Source: Pseudomonas mediterranea CFBP 5447 (GTDB lineage Bacteria; Pseudomonadota; Gammaproteobacteria; Pseudomonadales; Pseudomonadaceae). From it: DNA of 64,000 nt. The translations under genes and the position numbers were made by a program. Below are positions 53,319 through 62,154 of the stretch, in pieces. The stretch covers positions 1 through 64,000 of the forward strand of contig NZ_KN322966.1 in the NCBI RefSeq assembly GCF_000774145.1, in the 5' to 3' direction. Under the pieces are notes generated by a model. It saw only the letters and a program-made list of their open reading frames with translations, searched no databases and was not told where the DNA came from. Each line of letters begins with the position of its first letter. Within the stretch, counting starts at the first letter, position 1.

Positions 53319-53689
53319 GACTGGATCCCTTAGAGGATGGTGCCGAATGAGGTTCGCAGGCTATGACCACTGAAGCGAAGCCAAGTGCCATGACCGGCAC
53401 GAAACAGCTTTGAGTGGGGGGCGATAGCATCGGGACGATACACGGAGTGGTGGTTGGTGGCTAGTTGCCTACACTTGTCGTGGATGGCGTTCTGATGTCG
53501 CTCCTCGCTGTATCAATGTCGCTAACAGATCAGGTTCAGGATCGTCGCAGGTTGATGATCGTTCCATCAGTACTCCACTGATGTTCGAACTGGTTTGGCA
53601 GGCGAGCGTGATGGGGGCGCTGAGCACCATAACAATACGTTGACGTCGCTCGGCATTCGTCGGGCGCAGCACTTTCGGGGAAGTACACG
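53319..53689. other. 371-nt intergenic region between divergent genes
   Basis: Control region of both the hydrolase-mlaA unit and the betaine-binding protein gene. I see short repeats of GTCGCT (for example near 53496, 53518 and 53644) but no convincing promoter or small gene. A GGGGAAG ribosome site lies before the binding protein start. Confidence 0.4.
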
Positions 53690-54544
53690 ATGAAGATGCG
53701 ACGACTCATGGGCGCAGGTGCCGCACTGGTACTGGCGATCAGCTCCACACTGGCTAGCGCCGAAACCAAAACCCTGAGCATCGGCTACGTTGACGGCTGG
53801 TCCGACAGCGTCGCGACGACTCACGTGGCGGCGGAAGTCATCCAGCAGAAGCTCGGTTATGACGTGAAGCTGCAAGCGGTGGCGACCGGGATCATGTGGC
53901 AGGGCGTGGCCACCGGCAAGCTCGATGCCATGCTTTCGGCCTGGTTGCCAGTGACTCACGGCGATTACTGGACGAAGAACAAAGACCAGGTAGTCGATTA
54001 CGGTCCCAACTTCAAAGACGCGAAAATCGGCCTGATCGTGCCGGAGTACGTCAAGGCTCAGTCCGTAGCCGATCTCAAGACCGATGAAAGCTTCAAGAAC
54101 CGCATTGTTGGCATCGACGCCGGTTCAGGCGTGATGCTCAAGACCGAACAGGCGATCAAGGACTACGACCTGACCGGCTATCAACTCAAGGCCAGTTCCG
54201 GCGCCGGCATGATTGCCGAGCTGACCCGTGCCGAGAAAAAGAACGAATCCATCGCCGTTACCGGTTGGGTGCCGCACTGGATGTTCGCCAAGTGGAAACT
54301 GCGCTTCCTGGAAGACCCGAAAGGCGTCTATGGCGCGGCTGAAACCGTGAACAGCATCGGCAGCAAGGAATTGGCGACCAAAGCACCGGAAGTCGCCGAG
54401 TTCCTGAAGAAATTCCAATGGTCCTCGAAGGACGAAATCGGCGAAGTCATGCTGGCTATCCAAGAGGGTGCCAAGCCTGAAGCCGCTGCCAAGGACTGGG
54501 TCGCCAAGCACCCGGACCGCGTAAAGGAGTGGACTGGCAAGTAA
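53690..54544 (+). CDS. glycine betaine/choline-type ABC substrate-binding protein
   Basis: 284 residues, OpuAC family periplasmic binding protein. Signal peptide KMRRLMGAGAALVLAISSTLASA. The aromatic cage residues for quaternary ammonium are likely in GYVDGWSDSVATTHVA, LSAWLPVTHGDYW and TGWVPHWMFAKWKL. No permease or ATPase is nearby, so it is an orphan binding protein of the kind that serves a shared CbcWV permease in Pseudomonas; substrate among betaine, choline or carnitine is not resolved. Confidence 0.92.
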   Translation: MKMRRLMGAGAALVLAISSTLASAETKTLSIGYVDGWSDSVATTHVAAEVIQQKLGYDVKLQAVATGIMWQGVATGKLDAMLSAWLPVTHGDYWTKNKDQVVDYGPNFKDAKIGLIVPEYVKAQSVADLKTDESFKNRIVGIDAGSGVMLKTEQAIKDYDLTGYQLKASSGAGMIAELTRAEKKNESIAVTGWVPHWMFAKWKLRFLEDPKGVYGAAETVNSIGSKELATKAPEVAEFLKKFQWSSKDEIGEVMLAIQEGAKPEAAAKDWVAKHPDRVKEWTGK

Positions 54545-54570
54545 TCGGCCTGATCCTGTGATTCCGAAAG

Positions 54571-54602
54571 CCGCATGACGTCGTGTCATGCGGTTTTTTT
54601 TA
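54571..54602 (+). terminator. intrinsic terminator of the binding-protein gene
   Basis: Stem CCGCATGAC/GTCATGCGG with a 5-nt loop followed by eight or more T residues. Confidence 0.92.
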
Positions 54603-54636
54603 TGCCCGCGTATTTCTCAAGCCTTGCACTGCCCCC

Positions 54637-54725
54637 TGTGGGAGCGAGCCTGCTCGCGATAGCGGCGTACCTGCTTGCAACAATGTTGAATATGACGCCG
54701 TCATCGCGAGCAGGCTCGCTCCCAC
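54637..54725. repeat. REPIN
   Basis: Inverted pair of the common core in the 322-nt gap before the DUF485 gene; the gap otherwise holds only the terminator and the DUF485 leader. Confidence 0.9.
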
Positions 54726-54866
54726 AAGGGGGGGCGTGGCGATGGTTTTTGCTGGAAACTGGCAAAACCGTCATGTCGTTCTAATACTAAGGTCGTCTGG
54801 AACCTGGCCTTGAGCCGCATAGAGTAGAGTCGTTCCAACTTAAATTGTGCTGCGAGGATAAAAACA

Positions 54867-55178
54867 ATGAACGACAGCATTTACCTCTCGATTCAAAACA
54901 GCCCGCGCTTCAAGGAGCTGGTGAGAAAAAGAGAAAGGTTCGCCTGGATTCTTTCGGCGATCATGCTAGGGCTGTACTCCGGATTCATTCTGCTGATCGC
55001 CTACGGGCCGCACATACTCGGGGCCAGGATCACGCCCGATTCGACGATGACCTGGGGTATTCCCATCGGTGTCGGCCTGATTGTCTCGGCATTCATCCTG
55101 ACCGCCATCTACGTGCGACGCGCCAACGGCGAGTTCGATGAGCTGAACACTGCGATTCTCAAGGAGGCTCAACAATGA
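54867..55178 (+). CDS. DUF485 family protein (YjcH-like), actP partner
   Basis: 103 residues with two membrane helices ([23 protein letters not shown] and [21 protein letters not shown]) and the family opening [20 protein letters not shown]. The four-base overlap with actP, as in the E. coli acs-yjcH-actP operon, points to a shared role in acetate uptake. GAGGATA ribosome site before the ATG. Confidence 0.92.
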   Translation: MNDSIYLSIQNSPRFKELVRKRERFAWILSAIMLGLYSGFILLIAYGPHILGARITPDSTMTWGIPIGVGLIVSAFILTAIYVRRANGEFDELNTAILKEAQQ

Positions 55179-56833
55179 TCCGGCGTCTACTGGCTCTATT
55201 GAGCATCGCAGCGTTCGCCCCGGGTGCCTGGGCGGCTGAAGCCCTGACCGGGGCCGTGCAGAAACAACCCCTCAACGTCTCCGCCATCGTCATGTTCGTG
55301 GCGTTCGTCGGCTTGACCCTGGGCATCACCTACTGGGCATCCAAGCGTAGCAAGTCGGCCAGCGACTACTATGCGGCCGGCGGTCGGATCACCGGTTTCC
55401 AGAACGGCCTGGCCATTGCTGGTGACTACATGTCGGCGGCGTCCTTCCTGGGGATTTCCGCGCTGGTATTCGCGTCGGGCTACGATGGCCTGATCTACTC
55501 CATCGGCTTCCTGGTGGGCTGGCCGATCATCCTGTTCCTGATCGCCGAGCGCCTGCGTAACCTGGGTAAATACACCTTTGCCGACGTGGCGTCCTATCGC
55601 CTGGGGCAAAAGCAGATCCGTACCTTGTCCGCCAGCGGTTCGCTGGTGGTGGTGGCGTTCTACCTGATCGCGCAGATGGTCGGCGCCGGCAAGCTGATCC
55701 AGCTGCTGTTCGGCCTGGACTACCACGTTGCGGTAGTGCTGGTGGGTATCCTGATGTGCCTCTATGTGCTGTTCGGCGGCATGCTGGCGACCACCTGGGT
55801 ACAGATCATCAAGGCGGTGCTGTTGCTGTCGGGCGCTTCGTTCATGGCGCTGATGGTGATGAAGCACGTCAACTTCGACTTCAACATGCTGTTTGCCGAA
55901 GCGGTCAAGGTTCACCCTAAAGGTGAGGCGATCATGAGCCCTGGCGGCCTGGTGAAGGATCCGGTCTCGGCCTTCTCCCTGGGCCTGGCCCTGATGTTCG
56001 GTACTGCTGGCCTGCCGCACATCCTGATGCGCTTCTTCACAGTGAGTGACGCCAAGGAAGCGCGCAAGAGCGTGCTGTATGCCACTGGCTTCATCGGTTA
56101 CTTCTACATCCTGACCTTCATCATCGGCTTCGGCGCGATCCTGCTGGTCAGCACCAATCCGGCCTTCAAGGACGCGGCAGGTGCCTTGCTGGGCGGTAAC
56201 AACATGGCGGCGGTGCACCTGGCCAACGCCGTCGGCGGCAGTGTCTTCCTGGGCTTCATCTCGGCCGTGGCGTTTGCCACTATCCTGGCGGTTGTGGCAG
56301 GCCTGACCCTGGCCGGCGCTTCGGCGGTGTCCCATGACCTGTACGCCAGTGTGATCAAGAAAGGCAAGGCCAACGAGAAGGACGAGATCCGTGTCTCGAA
56401 GATCACCACCATCGCCCTGGCGGTGCTGGCGATTGCCTTGGGCATCCTGTTCGAGAAGCAGAACATCGCGTTCATGGTGGGCCTGGCGTTCTCCATCGCG
56501 GCGAGCTGCAACTTCCCGGTGCTGCTGCTTTCGATGTACTGGAAGAAACTGACCACCCGTGGCGCCATGATCGGTGGCTGGCTGGGCCTGATCAGTGCCG
56601 TGGGGCTGATGATCCTCGGCCCGACCATCTGGGTGCAGATCATGGGTCACGAGAAGCCGATCTACCCGTACGAGTACCCGGCGCTGTTCTCGATGGCGAT
56701 TGCCTTCGTCGGTATCTGGTTCTTCTCCATCACCGACAAGTCGGCTGAAGCCGAGAACGAGCGGGCGCTGTTCTTCCCGCAGTTCGTGCGTTCGCAGACT
56801 GGCCTGGGGGCGAGCGGGGCGGTTAATCACTAA
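55175..56833 (+). CDS. actP: cation/acetate symporter
   Basis: 552-residue sodium:solute symporter (SSS) with 13 helices and an N-terminal signal-like segment ending WAAEALTG. It takes up acetate and short monocarboxylates. Motifs: [52 protein letters not shown], and [25 protein letters not shown]. Follows DUF485 in a coupled pair; acetyl-CoA from acetate enters the TCA cycle through gltA nearby. Confidence 0.95.
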   Translation: MIRRLLALLSIAAFAPGAWAAEALTGAVQKQPLNVSAIVMFVAFVGLTLGITYWASKRSKSASDYYAAGGRITGFQNGLAIAGDYMSAASFLGISALVFASGYDGLIYSIGFLVGWPIILFLIAERLRNLGKYTFADVASYRLGQKQIRTLSASGSLVVVAFYLIAQMVGAGKLIQLLFGLDYHVAVVLVGILMCLYVLFGGMLATTWVQIIKAVLLLSGASFMALMVMKHVNFDFNMLFAEAVKVHPKGEAIMSPGGLVKDPVSAFSLGLALMFGTAGLPHILMRFFTVSDAKEARKSVLYATGFIGYFYILTFIIGFGAILLVSTNPAFKDAAGALLGGNNMAAVHLANAVGGSVFLGFISAVAFATILAVVAGLTLAGASAVSHDLYASVIKKGKANEKDEIRVSKITTIALAVLAIALGILFEKQNIAFMVGLAFSIAASCNFPVLLLSMYWKKLTTRGAMIGGWLGLISAVGLMILGPTIWVQIMGHEKPIYPYEYPALFSMAIAFVGIWFFSITDKSAEAENERALFFPQFVRSQTGLGASGAVNH

Positions 56834-56893
56834 TGAGGCAGTGGCGAGCTGCGAGCTTCAAGCTGCAAGTTAGAAGCGGTGCAGCATAGGAAA

Positions 56894-56925
56894 ATACCCC
56901 TGTCGAGAGACAGGGGTATCTTTTT
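56894..56925 (+). terminator. intrinsic terminator after actP
   Basis: Perfect 11-bp stem ATACCCCTGTC/GACAGGGGTAT with GAGA loop and C-TTTTT following. Confidence 0.9.
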
Positions 56926-56949
56926 GCTTGCAGCTTGCAGCTTGCAGCT
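56926..56949. repeat. GCTTGCA tandem heptamers
   Basis: Three head-to-tail copies of GCTTGCA; the mirror motif GAGCTGCGAGCTTCAAGCTG lies at about 56847, so the actP terminator sits inside a larger imperfect inverted repeat. Confidence 0.6.
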
Positions 56950-56951
56950 CA

Positions 56952-57015
56952 CTAAACCCCCGCCAAAAAAAAACGGCCTCATCAAGAGGCCGTTTCTTTT
57001 TTGGCTGGGGTTTAG
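56952..57015. terminator. extended hairpin terminator at the gltA end
   Basis: The core CGGCCTC/GAGGCCG with A/T arms is a standard terminator, but the arms continue through GCC and CCCC to CTAAA/TTTAG, giving a near-perfect stem of about 29 bp that includes the gltA stop codon. Confidence 0.85.
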
Positions 57016-58301
57016 TGCCGATCTTCCAGCTTGGTGATGTCGCGCGACTCATAGCCGGTGTACAGCTGGCGTGGACGGCCGATCTTGTACGGGCTGGAGA
57101 GCATTTCCTTCCAGTGGGAGATCCAGCCGACGGTCCGCGCCAGGGCGAAGATCACGGTGAACATGCTGGTTGGAATGCCGATCGCCTTGAGGATGATCCC
57201 CGAGTAGAAGTCGACGTTCGGGTACAGCGAGCGCTCGATGAAGTACGGATCGGTCAGGGCGATCTCTTCCAGGCGCATGGCCAGTTCGAGTTGCGGATCG
57301 TTCTTGATCCCCAGTTCCTTGAGCACTTCGTCGCAGGTCTGCTTCATGACGGTGGCGCGCGGGTCGCGGTTCTTGTAGACCCGGTGGCCGAAGCCCATCA
57401 GCTTGAACGGATCGTTCTTGTCCTTGGCCTTGGCGATGAACTTGTCGATGTTCGAGACATCGCCGATTTCATCGAGCATGGTCAGTACCGCTTCGTTGGC
57501 ACCGCCGTGGGCCGGGCCCCAGAGTGCGGCGATACCGGCGGCGATACAGGCGAACGGGTTGGCACCCGACGAGCCGGCCAAGCGTACGGTGGACGTGGAG
57601 GCGTTCTGCTCGTGGTCGGCATGGAGGATGAAGATCCGGTCCATGGCCTTGGCGAGCACCGGGCTGATCGGTTTGATCTCGCACGGGGTGTTGAACATCA
57701 TGTGCAGGAAGTTTTCCGCGTACGACAGGTCGTTGCGCGGGTACATCATGGGTTGGCCCATGGAGTACTTGTAGACCATGGCTGCCAGGGTCGGCATCTT
57801 CGCCACCAGGCGGACCGCGGAGATTTCGCGATGCTGGGGGTTATTGATGTCCAGGGAGTCGTGGTAGAAGGCCGAGAGGGCGCCGACAACGCCGCACATG
57901 ACGGCCATCGGGTGGGCGTCGCGACGGAAGCCGTTGAAGAACGACTTCAACTGCTCGTGAACCATGGTGTGGTTCTTCACGGTGCTGACGAACTGGGCCT
58001 TCTGTTCTGCGGTCGGGAGCTCGCCGTTGAGCAGCAGGTAGCAGGTTTCCAGGTAGTCCGATTTTTCAGCCAGTTGCTCGATCGGGTAGCCGCGGTGCAG
58101 CAGGATGCCGTTGTCGCCATCGATATAGGTGATCTTCGACTCGCACGAAGCGGTCGACATGAACCCTGGGTCGAAGGTGAAGCGGCCCGTGGCCGTCAGG
58201 CCGCGAACGTCGATTACATCGGGACCAACGGTGCCGGTTAAAATGGGCAGCTCGACGGGGGCTGCGCCCTCGATGATCAACTGCGCTTTTTTGTCAGCCA
58301 T
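57012..58301 (-). CDS. gltA: citrate synthase, type II
   Basis: Acetyl-CoA plus oxaloacetate to citrate. 429 residues, the size of the hexameric NADH-sensitive enzyme. Catalytic residues visible: [20 protein letters not shown] (first His, about 265), [15 protein letters not shown] (second His, about 306), and the Asp in [14 protein letters not shown] (about 363). AGGAGG precedes the ATG. Divergent from sdhC, with its own sigma-70 promoter. Confidence 0.97.
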   Translation of the reverse strand: MADKKAQLIIEGAAPVELPILTGTVGPDVIDVRGLTATGRFTFDPGFMSTASCESKITYIDGDNGILLHRGYPIEQLAEKSDYLETCYLLLNGELPTAEQKAQFVSTVKNHTMVHEQLKSFFNGFRRDAHPMAVMCGVVGALSAFYHDSLDINNPQHREISAVRLVAKMPTLAAMVYKYSMGQPMMYPRNDLSYAENFLHMMFNTPCEIKPISPVLAKAMDRIFILHADHEQNASTSTVRLAGSSGANPFACIAAGIAALWGPAHGGANEAVLTMLDEIGDVSNIDKFIAKAKDKNDPFKLMGFGHRVYKNRDPRATVMKQTCDEVLKELGIKNDPQLELAMRLEEIALTDPYFIERSLYPNVDFYSGIILKAIGIPTSMFTVIFALARTVGWISHWKEMLSSPYKIGRPRQLYTGYESRDITKLEDRH

Positions 58302-58359
58302 GTGGCCTCCTATTAATGCTTGGAATCATCAGACAGACCCCCCACGCAGGGCCCGCACC

Positions 58360-58387
58360 ACTATAGTGAGATAAATCCGAATGTCAA
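58360..58387 (-). promoter_or_regulatory. sigma-70 promoter of gltA
   Basis: TTGACA and TATAGT separated by 16 nt on the minus strand, about 60 nt before the gltA start. Confidence 0.75.
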
Positions 58388-58501
58388 TTTGCCTAAAGTC
58401 TTGCTCCAGAAGGCTTTAACCGGACTTTTTCCTCGAAATTACCTGCCGTTTACGCCTTTTGCCGCTGTTGTGCAATGCGCCATCAGTGGAAGGTGAACGC
58501 G

Positions 58502-58530
58502 TTGTCATTAGTAACCTAACTGTCTATACT
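58502..58530 (+). promoter_or_regulatory. sigma-70 promoter of sdhCDAB
   Basis: TTGTCA and TATACT separated by 17 nt, leaving a leader of about 115 nt to sdhC. The remaining part of the 351-nt divergent region shows no gene. Confidence 0.72.
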
Positions 58531-58652
58531 CGGCAGCCGACCGCCAGGGGCTTTTGGGCCAGCTTCGCTGGGGGTCGTCACTCCCTGGGTGGTGAGTACC
58601 TGACCAGTGCGCGCCGCAACAACTTTGCCCTGATTCTTAGGGGCTCTTCAGT

Positions 58653-59039
58653 GTGAAAAAAGCCGTGAAAAGCCAACGACCTGTAAACCTAGACCTAAGG
58701 ACCATCAAACTCCCAGTCACTGCTTACACGTCCATTCTTCACCGTATTTCCGGTGTCATCCTCTTTGTCAGCCTGGCCATCATGCTCTACGCATTGGACA
58801 AGTCGCTCGACTCGGAAGAAGGCTTCGGTCAGGTGAAGGCGTGTCTGACCAGTCCGCTAGCCAAGCTAGTGATTTGGGGCATCCTGTCCGCCTTGCTGTA
58901 TCACCTGGTTGCCGGTGTGCGCCACTTGATCATGGATATGGGCATCGGTGAGACGCTGGAAGGCGGCAAGCTGGGCTCGAAAATCGTTATCGCCGTTTCC
59001 GTGGTGGTAATCGTTCTGGCAGGAGTCTGGATATGGTAA
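58653..59039 (+). CDS. sdhC: succinate dehydrogenase cytochrome b556 subunit
   Basis: 128-residue membrane anchor with three helices. The segment ITAYTSILHRISGVILF-like (read as VTAYTSILHRISGVILF, about 27-43) holds the quinone-site Ser/Arg, and the haem His is in LLYHLVAGVRHLIMDMG near 84-91. The start is GTG, preceded by GGGG. The stop overlaps the sdhD start by 7 nt. First gene of the sdhCDAB operon. Confidence 0.95.
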   Translation: MKKAVKSQRPVNLDLRTIKLPVTAYTSILHRISGVILFVSLAIMLYALDKSLDSEEGFGQVKACLTSPLAKLVIWGILSALLYHLVAGVRHLIMDMGIGETLEGGKLGSKIVIAVSVVVIVLAGVWIW

Positions 59040-59401
59040 CCAACGTCACGAACCTCTCGCGTTCGGGCCTCTATGACTGGATGGCGCAGCGTGTGTCTGC
59101 GGTCGTTCTCGCGGCTTATTTCATTTTCCTGATCGGATATGTCGTCGCCAACCCAGGCCTTGGCTATGCCCAATGGCATGAACTGTTCGCAAGCAACTGG
59201 ATGCGTATCTTCAGTCTGCTGGCCCTCGTCGCACTGGGCGCTCACGCCTGGGTCGGCATGTGGACCATCGCCACCGACTACCTGACGCAGATGGCGTTCG
59301 GCAAGTCGGCGACTGCCGTACGTTTCCTCTTCCAGGCGGTATGCGGCGTTGCGATGTTCGCTTACTTCGTCTGGGGCGTGCAGATTCTCTGGGGTATCTG
59401 A
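59033..59401 (+). CDS. sdhD: succinate dehydrogenase membrane anchor subunit
   Basis: 122 residues, three helices. YDWMAQRVSAVVLAAYFIFL carries the conserved Arg, and FSLLALVALGAHAWVGMWTIATDYL has the haem-ligand His near 71. Pairs with SdhC to hold haem b and the ubiquinone site. Followed by sdhA after 3 nt. Confidence 0.95.
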   Translation: MVTNVTNLSRSGLYDWMAQRVSAVVLAAYFIFLIGYVVANPGLGYAQWHELFASNWMRIFSLLALVALGAHAWVGMWTIATDYLTQMAFGKSATAVRFLFQAVCGVAMFAYFVWGVQILWGI

Positions 59402-59404
59402 TCC

Positions 59405-61177
59405 ATGGCTAACATTCCAACGATTTCTTTCGACGCCATCATCATTGGCGGCGGCGGTGCCGGCATGCGCGCAGCGCTGCAACTGGCACAGGGCGGTCAC
59501 AAGACTGCCGTGATCACCAAGGTCTTCCCGACCCGTTCGCACACTGTTTCCGCCCAGGGCGGCATCACCTGCGCCATCGCTTCGGCCGACCCGAACGACG
59601 ACTGGCGCTGGCACATGTACGATACCGTCAAGGGTTCCGACTACATCGGTGACCAGGACGCTATCGAATACATGTGTCAGGAAGGCCCGGCCGCGGTGTT
59701 CGAGCTGGACCACATGGGCCTGCCGTTCTCCCGTACCGAAACCGGCCGTATCTACCAGCGTCCATTCGGCGGCCAGTCCAAGGACTACGGCAAGGGCGGC
59801 CAGGCTGCACGTACCTGTGCGGCATCCGACCGTACCGGCCACGCGCTGCTGCACACCCTGTACCAGGGCAACCTGAAAGCCGGTACCACGTTCCTGAACG
59901 AGTACTACGCCGTAGACCTGGTGAAGAACCAGGACGGCGCCTTCGTCGGTGTGATCGCGATCTGCATCGAAACCGGCGAAACCACCTACATCCGCTCGAA
60001 AGCCACCGTGCTGGCGACCGGCGGTGCAGGTCGTATCTATGCGTCCACCACCAACGCCCTGATCAACACCGGTGACGGTGTCGGCATGGCCCTGCGTGCC
60101 GGCGTACCGGTACAAGACATCGAAATGTGGCAGTTCCACCCGACCGGCATCGCCGGCGCCGGTGTACTGGTCACCGAAGGTTGCCGCGGTGAAGGCGGCT
60201 ACCTGATCAACAAGCACGGCGAGCGTTTCATGGAGCGTTATGCTCCGAACGCCAAGGACCTTGCCGGTCGTGACGTCGTGGCGCGTTCGATGGTCAAGGA
60301 AATCATCGCCGGTAACGGCTGTGGCCCGAATGGCGACCACGTGATGCTCAAGCTCGACCACCTGGGCGAGGAAGTGCTGCACAGCCGCCTGCCAGGCATC
60401 TGCGAGCTGTCGAAGACCTTCGCTCACGTCGACCCGGTCGTCGCGCCGGTTCCAGTGGTTCCAACCTGCCACTATATGATGGGCGGCGTTGCCACCAACA
60501 TTCATGGCCAGGCAATCACCCAGAACGCCGAAGGCGTGGACGAAATCATCCCTGGCCTGTTCGCAGTGGGTGAAGTGGCGTGCGTATCGGTTCACGGTGC
60601 CAACCGCCTGGGCGGCAACTCGCTGCTCGACCTGGTGGTCTTCGGTCGCGCTGCCGGCCTGCACCTGGAAAAGGCCCTGACCGACGGTATCGAGTACGAC
60701 GACGCTACCGAAGCCGACATCAATGCGGCCCTGTCGCGCCTGAACGCGCTGAACAACCGCACCGATGGCGAAGACGTGGCCACCCTGCGTCGCGAGCTGC
60801 AAAGCTGCATGCAGAACTACTTCGGTGTATTCCGTACCGGCGAATACATGCAGAAGGGTATTGCCCAGCTGGCAGAACTGCGTGAACGAATTGCCAATGT
60901 GAAGATCAACGATAAGTCACAGGCGTTCAACACTGCTCGTATCGAAGCGTTGGAACTGCAGAACCTGCTGGAAGTGGCCGAAGCCACCGCCATCGCCGCA
61001 GAAGTGCGTAAAGAGTCCCGTGGTGCCCACGCCCGCGAAGACTACGAAGACCGTGACGACGAAAACTGGCTGTGCCACACCTTGTACTTCCCGGGTGAAA
61101 AACGCGTCGCCAAGCGTGCCGTGAACTTCTCGCCGAAGACTGTTCCGACTTTCGAACCTAAAGTCCGGACTTATTAA
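59405..61177 (+). CDS. sdhA: succinate dehydrogenase flavoprotein
   Basis: 590 residues. Oxidises succinate to fumarate; FAD is attached to His in [17 protein letters not shown] (His 45). Dinucleotide motif [20 protein letters not shown] at the start; substrate residues in [18 protein letters not shown] and [19 protein letters not shown] tail [20 protein letters not shown]. Highly conserved and codon-biased as for a strongly expressed gene. Confidence 0.97.
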   Translation: MANIPTISFDAIIIGGGGAGMRAALQLAQGGHKTAVITKVFPTRSHTVSAQGGITCAIASADPNDDWRWHMYDTVKGSDYIGDQDAIEYMCQEGPAAVFELDHMGLPFSRTETGRIYQRPFGGQSKDYGKGGQAARTCAASDRTGHALLHTLYQGNLKAGTTFLNEYYAVDLVKNQDGAFVGVIAICIETGETTYIRSKATVLATGGAGRIYASTTNALINTGDGVGMALRAGVPVQDIEMWQFHPTGIAGAGVLVTEGCRGEGGYLINKHGERFMERYAPNAKDLAGRDVVARSMVKEIIAGNGCGPNGDHVMLKLDHLGEEVLHSRLPGICELSKTFAHVDPVVAPVPVVPTCHYMMGGVATNIHGQAITQNAEGVDEIIPGLFAVGEVACVSVHGANRLGGNSLLDLVVFGRAAGLHLEKALTDGIEYDDATEADINAALSRLNALNNRTDGEDVATLRRELQSCMQNYFGVFRTGEYMQKGIAQLAELRERIANVKINDKSQAFNTARIEALELQNLLEVAEATAIAAEVRKESRGAHAREDYEDRDDENWLCHTLYFPGEKRVAKRAVNFSPKTVPTFEPKVRTY

Positions 61178-61188
61178 GGGTGACCGCC

Positions 61189-61893
61189 ATGTTGCAAGTC
61201 AGTGTTTATCGCTACAACCCTGATCAGGACGCTGCGCCGTTCATGCAGGATTTCCAGGTCGATACCGGTGGTAAGGACCTGATGGTGCTGGACGTGCTGG
61301 CCCTGATCAAGGAGCAGGACGAAGGTTTCTCCTATCGTCGCTCCTGCCGCGAGGGCGTTTGCGGCTCCGACGGCATGAACATCAACGGCAAGAACGGCCT
61401 GGCCTGCATCACGCCACTGTCGGCCGTTGTCAAAGGCAACAAGCTGATCGTTCGTCCGCTGCCAGGTTTGCCGGTTATCCGTGACCTGGTCGTCGATATG
61501 AGCATCTTCTACAAGCAATACGAGAAGGTGAAGCCATTCCTGCAGAACGACACGCCGGCTCCGGCCATCGAGCGTCTGCAGTCCCCGGAAGAGCGTGAGA
61601 AGCTCGACGGTCTGTACGAGTGCATCCTGTGCGCTTGCTGCTCGACTTCGTGCCCATCCTTCTGGTGGAACCCGGACAAGTTCCTGGGCCCGGCCGCCCT
61701 GCTGCAAGCGTACCGCTTCCTGGCAGACAGCCGTGACACCAAGACGTCCGAGCGTCTGGCCGCACTGGATGACCCGTTCAGCGTATTCCGCTGCCGCGGG
61801 ATCATGAACTGCGTCAACGTCTGTCCGAAAGGCCTGAACCCGACTAAGGCCATCGGTCACGTACGTAACATGCTGCTGCAAAACGGCGTGTGA
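61189..61893 (+). CDS. sdhB: succinate dehydrogenase iron-sulfur subunit
   Basis: 234 residues with three clusters: 2Fe-2S from SCREGVCGSDGMN and the downstream GLAC (about 55-75), 4Fe-4S from CILCACCSTSCPSFWW (about 148-160) and 3Fe-4S from CRGIMNCVNVCPKGLNPTKA (about 203-217). ATG at 61189 with AAGGGTGA ahead; the GTG three codons earlier is less well spaced. Last gene of the sdh operon before sucA. Confidence 0.96.
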   Translation: MLQVSVYRYNPDQDAAPFMQDFQVDTGGKDLMVLDVLALIKEQDEGFSYRRSCREGVCGSDGMNINGKNGLACITPLSAVVKGNKLIVRPLPGLPVIRDLVVDMSIFYKQYEKVKPFLQNDTPAPAIERLQSPEEREKLDGLYECILCACCSTSCPSFWWNPDKFLGPAALLQAYRFLADSRDTKTSERLAALDDPFSVFRCRGIMNCVNVCPKGLNPTKAIGHVRNMLLQNGV

Positions 61894-61900
61894 TTCAGCT

Positions 61901-61931
61901 GCTGTACCCGTAGAACCGCTGTACCCGTAGA
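61901..61931. repeat. GCTGTACCCGTAGA tandem pair
   Basis: The 14-mer occurs twice with a 17-nt period (61901-61914 and 61918-61931) directly after sdhB. No role known. Confidence 0.55.
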
Positions 61932-61932
61932 G

Positions 61933-62047
61933 GCTAAGGCGCGGGCTTCAACCCGCGTCGTAGCATAACCAGGACAGCCGCCCACAAAGCGGCGGTTCTT
62001 ATTTTGAAGAAATGAGACAAGCAGGGGCATCCGGGCTGGTACCCGGA
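61933..62047 (+). other. structured sdhB-sucA intergenic RNA
   Basis: Three stems follow one another: GCTA-CGCGGG/CCCGCG-TAGC with a 6-nt loop (61933-61964), a GCCGC/GCGGC hairpin (61977-61993) followed by TTCTTATTTT, and TCCGGG/CCCGGA (62030-62047). The middle one could be a weak terminator or attenuator. No gene is seen between sdhB and sucA. Confidence 0.5.
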
Positions 62048-62154
62048 CTATCAGCGTGATCCTAAGTGGCTTGTTTTAGTCGCTGCACTCGGACTTCTGC
62101 AAGTTTGCTCGGTGTTTTCGCCGATGGTGTTCCCCTAATCGAGGGTGACCAAGC

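Noticed and set aside
1..54725. CRISPR-like repeats
   Set aside because: The recurring 22-mers are scattered singly or as inverted pairs with irregular spacing, as for REP/REPIN elements; no array and no cas gene seen.
54545..54866. Small proteins in the gap before the DUF485 gene
   Set aside because: Open frames there run through both REPIN arms and have no ribosome sites.
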